53,773 nt of DNA from Methylobacterium amylolyticum (GCF_030700245.1 NZ_JAUYZI010000041.1:1-53773); one strand, 5' to 3'. Positions 28,181-37,287 are shown, counted from the stretch's first letter. The notes: generated by a model not told the origin, from the sequence alone. Numbers and translations are program-made.

Positions 28181-29812
28181 TCATTTGTTTCGCATGAGCA
28201 GCACGAGCCAGCCGATCCCGAGGATGAAGACGACGAGCCCGATCGACACGAAGACGGGCGTGCCGAGGTCGATCAGCCGCGGGGCGAGCTGGGTCGCGAA
28301 CGCGGCCACCACCAGGGCGACGGCGACGCGGGCGGCGGCCCGCTCGATGCCGCGGGTGATCTTGTCGAGCCCCTTGATCTCGATCTCCACCGTGACGCGG
28401 CCCTGCTTGAGCCGCACCAGCATCAGGTGGATCAGGGTCGGCAGCTCGGAGGCGGCGCCGTAGAGGCCGACGCCCAGCGCCTCGGCCTTCTGCTTGAGGC
28501 CCGCGAGCGAGAACTGCGTCTTCATGGTCGCCCGCACGGTCGGCCCGGCGGCGGCGAACAGGTCGAAGTTCGGGTCGAGGTAGCGCATCACCCCGTCGGC
28601 GGTGACGAGGCCCTTGAACAGGATCGCGAGGTCGGTGGGCATCGCGAGGTCGTTCTCGCGGGCCATGTTCATGAAGTCGGTGAGCACGAGCCCCAGGTTG
28701 AGCGGGATCGTGGAATGGCTCTCCACGAAGGCCTGGGCCGAGACCTGGAGCTTGGTCAGGTCGGGGTTGCTGGCGCCGGTCCAGTCGAGCAGCACCGCCA
28801 TCAGCCCGTCGGCGTCCTGCTTCAGCATCGCGCCGATCAGGATCAGGAGCTGCGAGCGGCGGCGCTGCGACAGCCGCCCGATGATGCCGAAATCGATGAA
28901 GCCGATCCGGTTGCCGGGCAGCGCCAGCATGTTCCCGGGATGCGGGTCGGCGTGGAACACGCCCTCGATCAGCGCCATCTGGAGGAAGGCGTCGGTCCCC
29001 TTCTGGGCGAGCAGCTTCTTGTCGATGCCCGCCGCCTGGAGGGCCGCCTCGTCGTTCGGCGGGATGCCGTGGATGAAGTCCTGCACCAGCACCCGCTCGG
29101 AGCAGTAATCCCAGTGGATCTTCGGGAAGACGATGTCGTCCCGGTCCTCGAAGATCTGCGCCAGCAGCTCGCAGTTGCGGGCCTCGTTGAGCAGGTCGAG
29201 CTCGCCGTTCAGCCCGTCCGCGAGGTGGCGCATCTGCTCGCGCGGCTGGTAGCGGGCCATGTCCGGCCACTCGTTCTCGACGATGCGCGCGCCGTGCGCC
29301 ATCAGCCGCAGGTCGGCCTCGATGATCTTGCGCAGGTTCGGGCGCAGGACCTTGACGATCACGTCCTCGCCGCTGTGCAGCCGCGCCCGGTAGACCTGCG
29401 CGATCGAGGCCGAGGCGATCGGCTCGATGTCGAAGCTCGCGAACACCTCCGTGGCGGGCCCGCCGAGATCCTGTTCGAGGTGGGGCTGGATCTGCTCCCA
29501 CGGCACTGGCACCACCTGGCTGTGGAGCTTCTGCAACTCCTCGGTCCAGGCGGGGGACAGCAGGTCGGGCCGGCTCGCGAGCACCTGCCCGAACTTGATG
29601 AAGGTCGGCCCGAGCGCCTCGATCGCCCGGCGCAGGCGCTCGGGCTCGGACAGGCGGGTCACGTCGAGCCGCGGCTGGCGGCGCGGCAGCAGCGGCAGCG
29701 CGCGCAGGCCGAGGCGATCGACCACGCGGGTGACGCCGAAGCCGATCAGGATCGAGGCGATCTCAGACAGGCGCTGACGATCGCGGGCTGCGACGAAGGC
29801 GGTCTTCAGCAT
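28181..29812 (-). CDS. UbiB/ABC1 (AarF) family kinase-like protein
   Basis: A 543-residue atypical protein-kinase-like membrane protein. Seen: the KxGQ signature in GPTFIKFGQVLASR, the Ala-rich nucleotide loop IASASIAQVYRA, catalytic-loop FHADPHPGNMLAL and metal-binding IGFIDFGIIGRL. Two hydrophobic C-terminal helices (about 480-540) anchor it, as in UbiB. The family supports ubiquinone biosynthesis or lipid homeostasis through ATPase activity. No ubi genes are nearby, so it may be a paralogue rather than UbiB proper. The gene is preceded by about 135 bases before the aminotransferase on the same strand. Confidence 0.88.
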   Translation of the reverse strand: MLKTAFVAARDRQRLSEIASILIGFGVTRVVDRLGLRALPLLPRRQPRLDVTRLSEPERLRRAIEALGPTFIKFGQVLASRPDLLSPAWTEELQKLHSQVVPVPWEQIQPHLEQDLGGPATEVFASFDIEPIASASIAQVYRARLHSGEDVIVKVLRPNLRKIIEADLRLMAHGARIVENEWPDMARYQPREQMRHLADGLNGELDLLNEARNCELLAQIFEDRDDIVFPKIHWDYCSERVLVQDFIHGIPPNDEAALQAAGIDKKLLAQKGTDAFLQMALIEGVFHADPHPGNMLALPGNRIGFIDFGIIGRLSQRRRSQLLILIGAMLKQDADGLMAVLLDWTGASNPDLTKLQVSAQAFVESHSTIPLNLGLVLTDFMNMARENDLAMPTDLAILFKGLVTADGVMRYLDPNFDLFAAAGPTVRATMKTQFSLAGLKQKAEALGVGLYGAASELPTLIHLMLVRLKQGRVTVEIEIKGLDKITRGIERAAARVAVALVVAAFATQLAPRLIDLGTPVFVSIGLVVFILGIGWLVLLMRNK

Positions 29813-29948
29813 GGTGCCGGGCGATCCCTGAACGCGAGTGAACGGGGACAGCCCGATCTTCCGGACTTTTTTGGGACCGCCGCGGACCGAACTGCGCGCA
29901 CGCCCGCGGCCGGGCGGCGGGCGTGCACGCCTGCAACGGCTGCGGGTA

Positions 29949-31154
29949 TCAGCGCCTCGCCACCGCGTCGATCGCGTCGAGCACCCGGTCGATGTTGTGG
30001 GCGTTGAGCGCCGCGACGCAGACGCGGCCGGTCTCCAGGGCGTAGACCTCGTGGTCCTCGCGCAGGCGGGTCGCCTCGTCGGGGGTCAGGCCCGTGTACG
30101 AGAACATGCCCTTCTGCACCTTGATCGCCGCGAAACCGCGATCCGGATGGCGCTGCTGGAGGCTGTCGGCCATCCGCACCCGCATCGCCTGGATGCGCTC
30201 GCGCATCTCGGCGAGTTCCCGCTCCCAGTCGGCGCGGAGCGCGGGATCGGTGAGCACGGTCTCGACGATCGCCGCGCCGTGGGTGTGCGGGTTCGAGTAG
30301 CTCGCCCGCACGAGCCGCTTGGCCAGCGCCTCGACCTTGGCGCGCAGGCTCGAATCGGCCGCGACGATCGTCAGCGCCCCGACCCGCTCGCCGTAGAGCG
30401 AGAACGACTTCGAGAACGAGGAGGCTACGAGGAACTCCTGGCCCGATTCGGCGAACCGCCGGACCGGGGCGGCGTCCGCGTCGAGGCCGAGGCCGAATCC
30501 CTGGTAGGCGATGTCGAGGAACGGGATCAGCCCGCGCTCGGCCATCAGCGGCACGAGGTCGGCCCATTCCTCCGCCGTCAGGTCGGCGCCGGTCGGGTTG
30601 TGGCAGCAGGCGTGCAGCACCACGATCGCGCCCGCGGGCAGCCGCTCCAGCGCCGCGCGCATCGCCCCGTAGTCGACGCCGCCGGTGTCGGCCGAGAAGT
30701 ACGGGTAGTCGACGACCGTGAAGCCGGCCTGCGCGAACAGGGCGCGGTGGTTCTCCCAGGTCGGGTCGCTCACCGCCACGGTGGCGCCGGGCTTGAGCCG
30801 GGCGAGCACGTCCGCGCCCATCTTGAGCGCGCCGGTGCCGCCGACGCTCTGGAGCGTCGCCGCGCGGCTCTCGCCGAGGATCGCCGCGCCGGAGCCGAAC
30901 AGCAGCGCCTGGACCGCGTCGCGGAACGGCTTGGTGCCCTCGATCGGCCGGTAGGTCTTGGGCAGGGCCTTGTCGATCCAGCGGCGCTCGGCCTCCTGCA
31001 CGGCCCGCAGGCGCGGCACCTTGCCCTCCGCGTCGGTGTAGACGCCGATGGCGAGGTTGAGCTTCCCGGGCCGGGTGTCGGCGTTGAACGCCTCGAACAG
31101 GCGCATGATCGGGTCGAGCGGCGCGTCTTGGATGCCGGCGAACAGCGAGGTCAT
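29949..31154 (-). CDS. aromatic/aspartate aminotransferase, class I
   Basis: A 401-residue PLP enzyme of the AspC/TyrB subgroup, transferring amino groups between aspartate or aromatic amino acids and 2-oxoglutarate. Seen: LNLAIGVYTDAEGKVP, YRPIEGTKPFRDA, SVGGTGALKMGAD, DPTWENHRALF, HACCHNPTGADLT, PFLDIAYQGFG, the PLP lysine in SSFSKSFSLYGERVG, SNPHTHGAAIV and KGMFSYTGLT. GMFSYTGL and the spacing fit TyrB/AspC of gamma-type (Ib versus Ia not decided). Divergent from the binding-protein gene at 31422 over about 270 bases. Confidence 0.93.
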   Translation of the reverse strand: MTSLFAGIQDAPLDPIMRLFEAFNADTRPGKLNLAIGVYTDAEGKVPRLRAVQEAERRWIDKALPKTYRPIEGTKPFRDAVQALLFGSGAAILGESRAATLQSVGGTGALKMGADVLARLKPGATVAVSDPTWENHRALFAQAGFTVVDYPYFSADTGGVDYGAMRAALERLPAGAIVVLHACCHNPTGADLTAEEWADLVPLMAERGLIPFLDIAYQGFGLGLDADAAPVRRFAESGQEFLVASSFSKSFSLYGERVGALTIVAADSSLRAKVEALAKRLVRASYSNPHTHGAAIVETVLTDPALRADWERELAEMRERIQAMRVRMADSLQQRHPDRGFAAIKVQKGMFSYTGLTPDEATRLREDHEVYALETGRVCVAALNAHNIDRVLDAIDAVARR

Positions 31155-31421
31155 CGATCTTCAGTCCCAGAACGTCGGGCGCGCGGCGGGGACGGGACGG
31201 TGATGGCCGCCCGCGCCGGGCCGCGCGCCTTATCGCGCACATCGCCGCGGACCGCGACCCGTGCGCGGAGCGGGACACGTCTGCGGCCGGATCGTGCGGG
31301 CGACGGATGGTGCGGGTCTTCTACACGGGTCTTCCGGGAGCGCCGCTGTGCGGGCTAGACTCCCCCTAGCCAGACCCCCACGAACCCGCCGCGCGCGGGC
31401 CCGACTTCCGGACCGGACCCG

Positions 31422-32546
31422 ATGCGCCCCGCCGCCCTGCTCGCCGCCCTCCTGCTCGCGACGCCGGCCGCCGCGCAGGCGCCGGTCCGAATCGGTCTGT
31501 CGGCCCCGCTCACCGGACCGGACGCGGCCTACGGGCAGGGGCTGCGCCTGGGCGCCGAGCAGGCGGTCGCCGATCTCAACCGGGCCGGGGGCGGGCGGCG
31601 CTACGCCCTGGTGACGGCCGACGACGCGGGCGAGGCGCGGCAGGCGGCGGCGGTGGCCAAGCGCTTCGCGGGGGAGGGGATCCGGCTCGTGGTCGGCCCG
31701 CTCGAATCCTCGTCGGTCGCCGCCGCGAGCCCGGTCTACGACGAAGCCGGCGCGGTCGCGATCACGCCGGGCGCGGCCTACGGCCCGCTCACAGGCCGCG
31801 GCCTCGGCACCCTGTTCCGTCTCGCTGCGAGCGACGCCCAGCAGGGGCGGGCGGCGGGCGCCTACCTCGCCCGCGCCTTCGCGGGCAGGCCGATCGGGAT
31901 CGTGCACGACCGCAGCACCTTCGGCCGCGGGCTGGCGGAGGCCGTCTCGGCGCGCCTCAGGCAGGCCGGCGCGCACGAGGCCGTGTTCGAGGGGTTCGAC
32001 CGCGGCAGCCGCGACCTCGGCGATCTCGTCGGCCGTCTCAAGGCGGCGGGGGTCGCGGCGGTGTATGTCGGCGCGCTCGCCCCCGAGGCGGCGAGCCTCG
32101 CCCGCGCCCTGCGCGAGGCCGGCTCCGGCGCCGTGCTGGTGGCGAGCGACGGGGTGCTCGATCCCGTCTTCGCGGCGGGCGCGGGGTCGGCCGGCGAGGG
32201 CACGGTGATGACGCTGCCCGCCGATCCGCCGCGCCTGCCCGAGACCCGCGGCGGCCGGGCGGCGCCGCGGACGCCGGAGGGCGAGTCGGTCGCGGCCGCG
32301 GCCTACGCCGCGGTCGAGCTCCTGGCGCAGGCGGCCGAGCGCGCCCGCGCGGTGGAGGCGCGGACCGGGCGGGTCGACGGGCGCAAGGTCGCCGAGGCGC
32401 TGCGGGGCGCGCCGCTGCGCACGCTGCTCGGCCCGGTGAGCTTCGACGCCCGCGGCGATCAGGTCGGCGAGCCGGTGACCCTGCGCGTCTGGCGCCGCGG
32501 CGCCGACGGCCGCCTCGACTACGCCGGCAACGAGCCGGCGCTGTGA
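31422..32546 (+). CDS. branched-chain amino-acid-type ABC substrate-binding protein
   Basis: A 374-residue periplasmic protein with a signal peptide (MRPAALLAALLLATPAAAQA) and a Peripla_BP_6 (LivJ/LivK-like) fold. Seen: VRIGLSAPLTGPDAAYGQGLRLGAEQAV, VVGPLESSSVAAASPVYDEAG, and IGIVHDRSTFGRGLAEAV, and a C-terminal GPVSFDARGDQV block. It probably binds a branched-chain amino acid or amide. No permease or ATPase genes are adjacent, so it is an orphan and may feed a transporter encoded elsewhere or serve as a sensor. Confidence 0.88.
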   Translation: MRPAALLAALLLATPAAAQAPVRIGLSAPLTGPDAAYGQGLRLGAEQAVADLNRAGGGRRYALVTADDAGEARQAAAVAKRFAGEGIRLVVGPLESSSVAAASPVYDEAGAVAITPGAAYGPLTGRGLGTLFRLAASDAQQGRAAGAYLARAFAGRPIGIVHDRSTFGRGLAEAVSARLRQAGAHEAVFEGFDRGSRDLGDLVGRLKAAGVAAVYVGALAPEAASLARALREAGSGAVLVASDGVLDPVFAAGAGSAGEGTVMTLPADPPRLPETRGGRAAPRTPEGESVAAAAYAAVELLAQAAERARAVEARTGRVDGRKVAEALRGAPLRTLLGPVSFDARGDQVGEPVTLRVWRRGADGRLDYAGNEPAL

Positions 32547-32809
32547 GGGCGGATGCCTGAGTGGGCCGACCCGTCCGCCTCGCGGTACGGATTGCTCCGC
32601 GGTACGGATTCATGTCGATGACGGCCGCCCGCGCGGCCCGGCGCCTTGCCGCCGGTTGCCGCGACGACTAAATGCGGGCGGCGTAACCGGGCTGACGGGA
32701 CCGATCTCGGATCGGACCTGCTCGTCCCTGCGCGTCCCCGCGACACGACTGCAACCCCGAAAAGATTGCCGGAACGCCTGCTGCCGGACGGTCCGACTGG
32801 AGAAGGTGG

Positions 32810-33082
32810 ATGGCAAAAGAAGAGTTGATGCAGTTCGACGGTCTCGTGATCGAGATCCTGCCCGACGCCCGCTACCGGGTGCAGCTCGATCAGGGCCACG
32901 AGATCGTGGCCTACACGGCCGGCAAGATGAAGAAGAACCGCATCAAGACCCTGGCCGGCGACCGGGTGACGGTCGAGATGTCGCCCTACGACCTGGAGAA
33001 GGGCCGCCTCGTGTTCCGGCACAAGGACGAGCGCTCGGGCCCGCGGCCGCCGGTGCGCGGCGGTCAGTTCCGCCGCCGCTGA
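32810..33082 (+). CDS. infA: translation initiation factor IF-1 (extended paralogue)
   Basis: A 90-residue S1/OB-fold protein. The core is IF-1: MAKEELMQFDGLVIEILPDA, YRVQLDQGHEIVAY, AGKMKKNRIKTLAGDRVTVEMSPYDLEKGRLVFR. Typical IF-1 has about 72 residues; here an 18-residue basic tail (ERSGPRPPVRGGQFRRR) follows, as seen in a second IF-1 of some Rhizobiales. AGAAGG precedes the ATG. The next gene begins one base after its stop. Symbol assigned by homology; a canonical infA may exist elsewhere in the genome. Confidence 0.88.
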   Translation: MAKEELMQFDGLVIEILPDARYRVQLDQGHEIVAYTAGKMKKNRIKTLAGDRVTVEMSPYDLEKGRLVFRHKDERSGPRPPVRGGQFRRR

Positions 33083-33083
33083 C

Positions 33084-34034
33084 GTGACCCCGCGCGGCGC
33101 CGCCGCGGCGACCGCCTACGGTCTGCTGACCTTCACCGCCTTCCTGTGGGCGGCCAACGCCGTGGCGGGCCGCTGGGCACCGGGCCACGTCTCGCCCCAG
33201 GTCATCACCACCCTGCGCTGGGCGATCGCCTGCGGTCTGCTGCTGCCGCTCGCGGGCCGCCGGTTCGCGGCCGAGTGGACGGTGCTGCGCCCGCACTGGC
33301 TGCGGGTGACCCTGATGGGCGGGCTCGGCTACACCGTGTTCGCCAGCCTGTTCTACGCGGCCGGCGCCTATACCAGCGCGGTCAACCTCGCCCTGTTCCA
33401 GGGGGCGATCCCGGTCCTGGTGATCCTGCTCAACCGCCTCGTCTACGGCACCCGCGTCGGCACCGGGCCGGCGCTCGGCGTGGCGCTGACCCTGTGCGGG
33501 GCCGCTCTCGCCGCCACGCACGGCGATCTCGCGGTGCTCACCGGCCTCGCCTTCAACCGCGGCGACGTGCTGATCTTCCTCGGCTGCGTGCTCTACGCGG
33601 GCTACACGATCCTGCTGCCGACCCGGCCGAAGGTCTCGGGGCTGACCTTCTTCACGGCGATGGCGCTCGCCGCCTTCGTCACGTCGCTGCCGCTGCTCGC
33701 CGCGGAATGGGCGGCGGGCCGGGCGATCTGGCCCTCGCGCGAGGGCTGGCTGATGATCGCCTTCGTCGGCCTCGGGCCCTCGCTGCTGTCGCAGCTCTCG
33801 TTCATGCGCGGGGTCGAGCTGATCGGCCCGAACCGGGCCGGGCTGTTCGTCAACCTCGTGCCGATCTTCGGCGCGGGGCTCGCCGTCACCCTGGTCGGCG
33901 AGCGGTTCGGCCTGACGGAGGCCGCGGCCCTGGCACTCGTGCTCGGCGGCATCGCCTGCGCCGAGCGCCTGAAGCCCGCCCCGCCCCCGGAGGCGACCGG
34001 CGCCTACTCGCAGACGCGGACGCGGCGGATGTAG
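33084..34034 (+). CDS. EamA/DMT-family transporter
   Basis: A 316-residue, 10-helix drug/metabolite transporter made of two EamA repeats. Seen: LLTFTAFLWAANAVAGRWAPG in helix 1, FYAAGAYTSAVNLALFQGAIPV, and in the second repeat SFMRGVELIGPNRAGLFVNLVPIFG and VGERFGLTEAAALALVLGG. Substrate unknown, probably an exporter of amino acids or related metabolites. The GTG start lies one base after the infA stop, so it is translationally linked to infA. Its 3' end overlaps the convergent gene at 34004-34306 by 31 bases. Confidence 0.88.
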   Translation: MTPRGAAAATAYGLLTFTAFLWAANAVAGRWAPGHVSPQVITTLRWAIACGLLLPLAGRRFAAEWTVLRPHWLRVTLMGGLGYTVFASLFYAAGAYTSAVNLALFQGAIPVLVILLNRLVYGTRVGTGPALGVALTLCGAALAATHGDLAVLTGLAFNRGDVLIFLGCVLYAGYTILLPTRPKVSGLTFFTAMALAAFVTSLPLLAAEWAAGRAIWPSREGWLMIAFVGLGPSLLSQLSFMRGVELIGPNRAGLFVNLVPIFGAGLAVTLVGERFGLTEAAALALVLGGIACAERLKPAPPPEATGAYSQTRTRRM

Positions 34035-34306
34035 ACGTCGCCGTAGGGGTCGATCGAGCGGCGCCGCTCCCAGTGGCAGACCGGGCCGTACTCCTCGACG
34101 TAGACCGGCGGCGGCGGGGCCCTGTAGACCGGCCGTCCGGGGTAGTAGCCGTTGTTGGCCGAGGCGATGGCGCCGCCGACCGCGAGGCCGCCGAGCACGC
34201 CGAGGGCCGCCGCGCCGCCGGCGCCGATGCCGTCGCGGGCCTGCGCGGCCGGGGCGAGGGCGGTGAGCCCGGCGAGAACCAGGGCCGTCGCACGTATCGT
34301 TCGCAT
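34004..34306 (-). CDS. secreted glycine-zipper protein
   Basis: A 100-residue protein with a signal peptide (MRTIRATALVLAGLTALAPAAQA), a glycine-zipper hydrophobic stretch (GAGGAAALGVLGGLAVGGAI), a Tyr/Pro-rich linker and a C-terminal pair of cysteines (PVCHWERRR and VRVCE). Such proteins are common cell-envelope components in Methylobacterium; function unknown. AGAGGGGG precedes the start. The last 31 bases overlap the convergent EamA gene. Confidence 0.75.
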   Translation of the reverse strand: MRTIRATALVLAGLTALAPAAQARDGIGAGGAAALGVLGGLAVGGAIASANNGYYPGRPVYRAPPPPVYVEEYGPVCHWERRRSIDPYGDVYIRRVRVCE

Positions 34307-34566
34307 CTGTCCCCCTCTGGGTTGCGAGCCGCGCGGATTGCCCGTCGCGATAGGGCCAGAACAGCCGAGATTTTGGGCGATTGTTCGGCGCACGGCCGGC
34401 ACGACCGATGCGGCGAGCACCCGCTCGCCGAGCCCGATCGGTTCAGGAGGCTTCGGCCGTCCGGGTCGCCGGGGCCGTACGGTCCGGCGCACGGGGGATG
34501 GACCGTGCCTGGACCCCGGCTCGCGCGGCGTCCTACGGCTGGTCGGTCTGATTGGGGCGGGACGCG

Positions 34567-35427
34567 ATGGGGCGGACGACGGAAGGCTGGGGCAGCGGGC
34601 TCCTCGGCGTCATCATCTTCAGCGGCTCGCTGCCGGCGACCCGGGTCGCGGTCGGCGGCTTCTCGCCCCTGTTCCTCACCTCGGCCCGGGCGGTGATCGC
34701 CGCCGCCCTCGGCCTCCTGCTCCTGTGGGGCCTGCGCCAGCGGCGGCCGGCGCGGGCGGATCTCGTGCCCCTCGGGATCGTCGCGCTCGGGGTGGTGATC
34801 GGCTTCCCCCTGCTGACGGCGCTGGCGCTGCGCCACGTCTCGGCGGCGCACGCCGTCGTCTTCGTCGGCCTGCTGCCGCTGGCCACCGCGCTGTTCGGGA
34901 CCCTGCGGGGCGGCGAGCGGCCGCGCCCGGCCTTCTGGCTGTTCTCCGCGGTCGGCGCCGCCACCGTCGCCGGCTTCGCGCTGGGGCAGGGGGGCACCGC
35001 CTCGCCAGTCGGCGACGCCCTGATGGTCGCGGCGATCCTGCTGTGCGGGCTCGGCTACGCCGAGGGGGCGGTGCTGTCGCGCCGGCTCGGCGGCTGGCAG
35101 GTGATCTCCTGGGCCCTCGTGCTCGCCGCGCCGGCCATGGCGGCGCTCGCGCTCGCGACGCTGCCGGCGCATCTCGGCGCGGTCGGCGCGCCGGCCTGGG
35201 TCGGGCTCGCCTACGTGTCGGTGTTCAGCATGCTGGTGGGCTTCGTGTTCTGGTATCGCGGTCTGGCGCTCGGCGGCATCGCCGGCGTCGGCCAGCTCCA
35301 GCTCCTGCAACCATTCTTCGGGCTGGCGCTCGCCGCTCTCATCCTCGGCGAGCCGGTCGCCTGGACCATGCTCGCCGCGACCGGGCTCGTGGTGCTGTGC
35401 GTGGCCGGCGCGAAGCGCTTCGCCTGA
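34567..35427 (+). CDS. EamA/DMT-family transporter
   Basis: A 286-residue, 10-helix EamA protein, separate from the one at 33084. Seen: LLGVIIFSGSLPATRVAVGG at the start, LRHVSAAHAVVFVGLLPLATA, and the second-repeat VSVFSMLVGFVFWYRGLALGG and GQLQLLQPFFGLALAALILGE. The ATG at 34567 is preferred to a TTG 15 bases upstream because GGGGCGGGA precedes it. Substrate unknown. The protein is shorter than and only distantly similar to its neighbour, so this is not a recent tandem duplication. Confidence 0.87.
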   Translation: MGRTTEGWGSGLLGVIIFSGSLPATRVAVGGFSPLFLTSARAVIAAALGLLLLWGLRQRRPARADLVPLGIVALGVVIGFPLLTALALRHVSAAHAVVFVGLLPLATALFGTLRGGERPRPAFWLFSAVGAATVAGFALGQGGTASPVGDALMVAAILLCGLGYAEGAVLSRRLGGWQVISWALVLAAPAMAALALATLPAHLGAVGAPAWVGLAYVSVFSMLVGFVFWYRGLALGGIAGVGQLQLLQPFFGLALAALILGEPVAWTMLAATGLVVLCVAGAKRFA

Positions 35428-35482
35428 CCGGCTTGACGCCGCCCCCGCCGCGCCCGAAACCGGGCGGGTGAGGGAGACCGAG

Positions 35483-36088
35483 ATGGTGACACGGGGCTTC
35501 GTCGGGCGCAGGCAGCCGCCCGAGACCGGCGCGCGCCTGCCGCCGGGGCAGTACCTCACGCAGGATTTCCCGATCCTCCAGATCGGCCCGAACCCGGCGG
35601 TCGACCTCGCCACGTGGCGCTTCACGCTCCGCGAGGGCGCCCGGCCGATCACGTCCTGGACCTGGGCGGAGTTCGAGGCGCTGCCGCGCACCGCGTGGCA
35701 CGGCGACATCCACTGCGTCACCAAGTGGTCGAAGTTCGACACGGACTGGGAAGGCGTCAGCATCGACGACCTGCTGGCCGCTGCCGGCATCGCGGCGCCG
35801 ACCGGGTATCTGCTCGCCGAATCCTACGACGACTACTCGACCAACGTGCCGGTGGCCGACCTCCTCGGCGGCCGGGCCATGGTCGCGACCCGCTACCGGG
35901 GCGAGCCGATCCACCCGGACCACGGCGGCCCGGCGCGGCTGTTCGTGCCCCACCTGTACTTCTGGAAGAGCGCGAAGTGGGTGAAGGGCCTGCGCTTCAC
36001 GCAGGAGGACACCGCCGGCTACTGGGAGCTGCGCGGCTACCACATGTACGGCGATCCCTGGCGCGAGCAGCGGTACATCGGTGACTGA
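35483..36088 (+). CDS. sulfite-oxidase-like molybdopterin oxidoreductase
   Basis: A 201-residue protein of the SUOX/MsrP (YedY) fold. The molybdenum-ligand cysteine is Cys78 in HGDIHCVTKWSKFD. Other family blocks are seen: WEGVSIDDLLAAA, YDDYSTNVPVADLL and FVPHLYFWKSAKWVKGLRF. It has no Tat signal, so it is cytoplasmic, unlike MsrP. The substrate is unknown. AGGGAG sits before the ATG. Its end overlaps the start of the flavin reductase gene by 8 bases, indicating a translationally coupled redox pair. Confidence 0.88.
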   Translation: MVTRGFVGRRQPPETGARLPPGQYLTQDFPILQIGPNPAVDLATWRFTLREGARPITSWTWAEFEALPRTAWHGDIHCVTKWSKFDTDWEGVSIDDLLAAAGIAAPTGYLLAESYDDYSTNVPVADLLGGRAMVATRYRGEPIHPDHGGPARLFVPHLYFWKSAKWVKGLRFTQEDTAGYWELRGYHMYGDPWREQRYIGD

Positions 36089-36800
36089 GCCCGTCGTCTT
36101 CCGCTGGCACCCGGCCGTCGTCACGGCGGTCGAGGCCCTCACCCCCTGGGTGAAGAGCGTCCGGCTCGCCTGCGATCTCGCCAAGAGCTACCGGGCCGGG
36201 CAGCACGTCGACGTGCGTCTCACGGCCGAGGACGGCTACCGGGCGCAGCGCAGCTACTCGGTCGCCTCCGTGCCGGACGGCAGCGGCACCTTCGAGCTGA
36301 TGGTCGAGGGCCTGCCCGACGGCGAGGTCTCGGGCTGGTTCTCCGAGGTCGCCGCGGTCGGCGACACGGTCGAGCTGCGCGGGCCGATCGGCGGCTCGTT
36401 CTCCTGGGACGGGCCGGACGGCGGCCCCCTCCTGCTCGCGGCCGGCGGCTCGGGGGTCGTGCCCCTGCTCGCCATGCTGCGCCGCCGGGCGCAGGCGTAT
36501 CCGGAGATCCCGGCCGCCCTGATCTACTCGGCCCGCACCCGCGCCGAGGCCATCGCCCTCGCCGAGCTGGAGGCGCGCGACCGCGCCGAGCCTGGCTTCT
36601 CGCTGCACCTGACGACCACCCGCGAGGACCGGGCGCGGCGCGTCGATGCCGATCTCGTCGCCGCGGCGATGGCGCGCCTCGGGCCCCCGGGCCGAGTGTT
36701 CATCTGCGGCTCGAACCGGTTCGTGGGCACCGCCTCGGACCTGATCGTCGCCGCGGGCGTCGCGCCGGGGCTGATCCGCACCGAGCGCTTCGGCGCCTGA
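36081..36800 (+). CDS. FAD-binding ferredoxin/oxidoreductase-type reductase
   Basis: A 239-residue ferredoxin-NADP reductase-fold flavoprotein from a GTG start. Seen: FAD motif RSYSVAS (57-63), the NAD(P) Rossmann block LLLAAGGSGVVPLLAML (116-133), YSARTRAEA, and the C-terminal FICGSNRFV with Cys209. No iron-sulfur domain. It presumably feeds electrons from NAD(P)H to the overlapping sulfite-oxidase-like enzyme; this is inference from the 8-base overlap and from similar pairs in other bacteria. Confidence 0.88.
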   Translation: MTEPVVFRWHPAVVTAVEALTPWVKSVRLACDLAKSYRAGQHVDVRLTAEDGYRAQRSYSVASVPDGSGTFELMVEGLPDGEVSGWFSEVAAVGDTVELRGPIGGSFSWDGPDGGPLLLAAGGSGVVPLLAMLRRRAQAYPEIPAALIYSARTRAEAIALAELEARDRAEPGFSLHLTTTREDRARRVDADLVAAAMARLGPPGRVFICGSNRFVGTASDLIVAAGVAPGLIRTERFGA

Positions 36801-36918
36801 GGCCGCGCCCCGGACCGTCGGCCCACCCCGGCCTTCGCGACCGCGCCCGGTCCGGGAACCGCGGGCAAGCGCTGCCGTTCACCATGTCTCGGCACCTGGG
36901 CCGGGGCAGGAGGCGTTG

Positions 36919-37176
36919 ATGAACGGTACTCTCGGCCGCGTCTGTCTCGCGGCGCTCACGTGCTTCGCCATGGCCGGTGCGGCGTCCGCCCGCGACGCCG
37001 ATCCCGGCTTCAAGGGCAAGGGCTTCGGCAAGAGTGCCGGCAAGGGCGCCGGCAAGATGGCAATGCCGCACTACTCCGCCAACACGCGCGTCTCGGGGCC
37101 GCAGCAGCCCTACGACTGGCCGGTCTCGGACCGCTACCGCCCGGTCTCGAAGCCGTATTACGGCCGGTCCTTCTGA
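36919..37176 (+). CDS. small secreted Gly/Lys-rich protein
   Basis: An 85-residue protein with a signal peptide (MNGTLGRVCLAALTCFAMAG, cleavage near ASARD). A FKGKGFGKSAGKGAGK repeat and a Tyr/Arg-rich C-terminus (YDWPVSDRYRPV) follow. AGGAGG lies 6 bases upstream of the ATG. Function unknown; possibly a cationic envelope protein. Confidence 0.7.
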   Translation: MNGTLGRVCLAALTCFAMAGAASARDADPGFKGKGFGKSAGKGAGKMAMPHYSANTRVSGPQQPYDWPVSDRYRPVSKPYYGRSF

Positions 37177-37287
37177 GCCGTAACAGGGGCCGGCGATCGT
37201 GGCCCGCGACGCCGTCGCGCCATGACGACTGCGTAGAATCAACGTAGAAGCGAACCCGCGGGGACGGCGCCCGCGGAGTTCTCGAAC

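Noticed and set aside
28181..29812. Calling the UbiB-like gene ubiB
   Set aside because: The motifs fit the ABC1 family, but there is no ubi gene nearby and paralogues are frequent, so no symbol was given.
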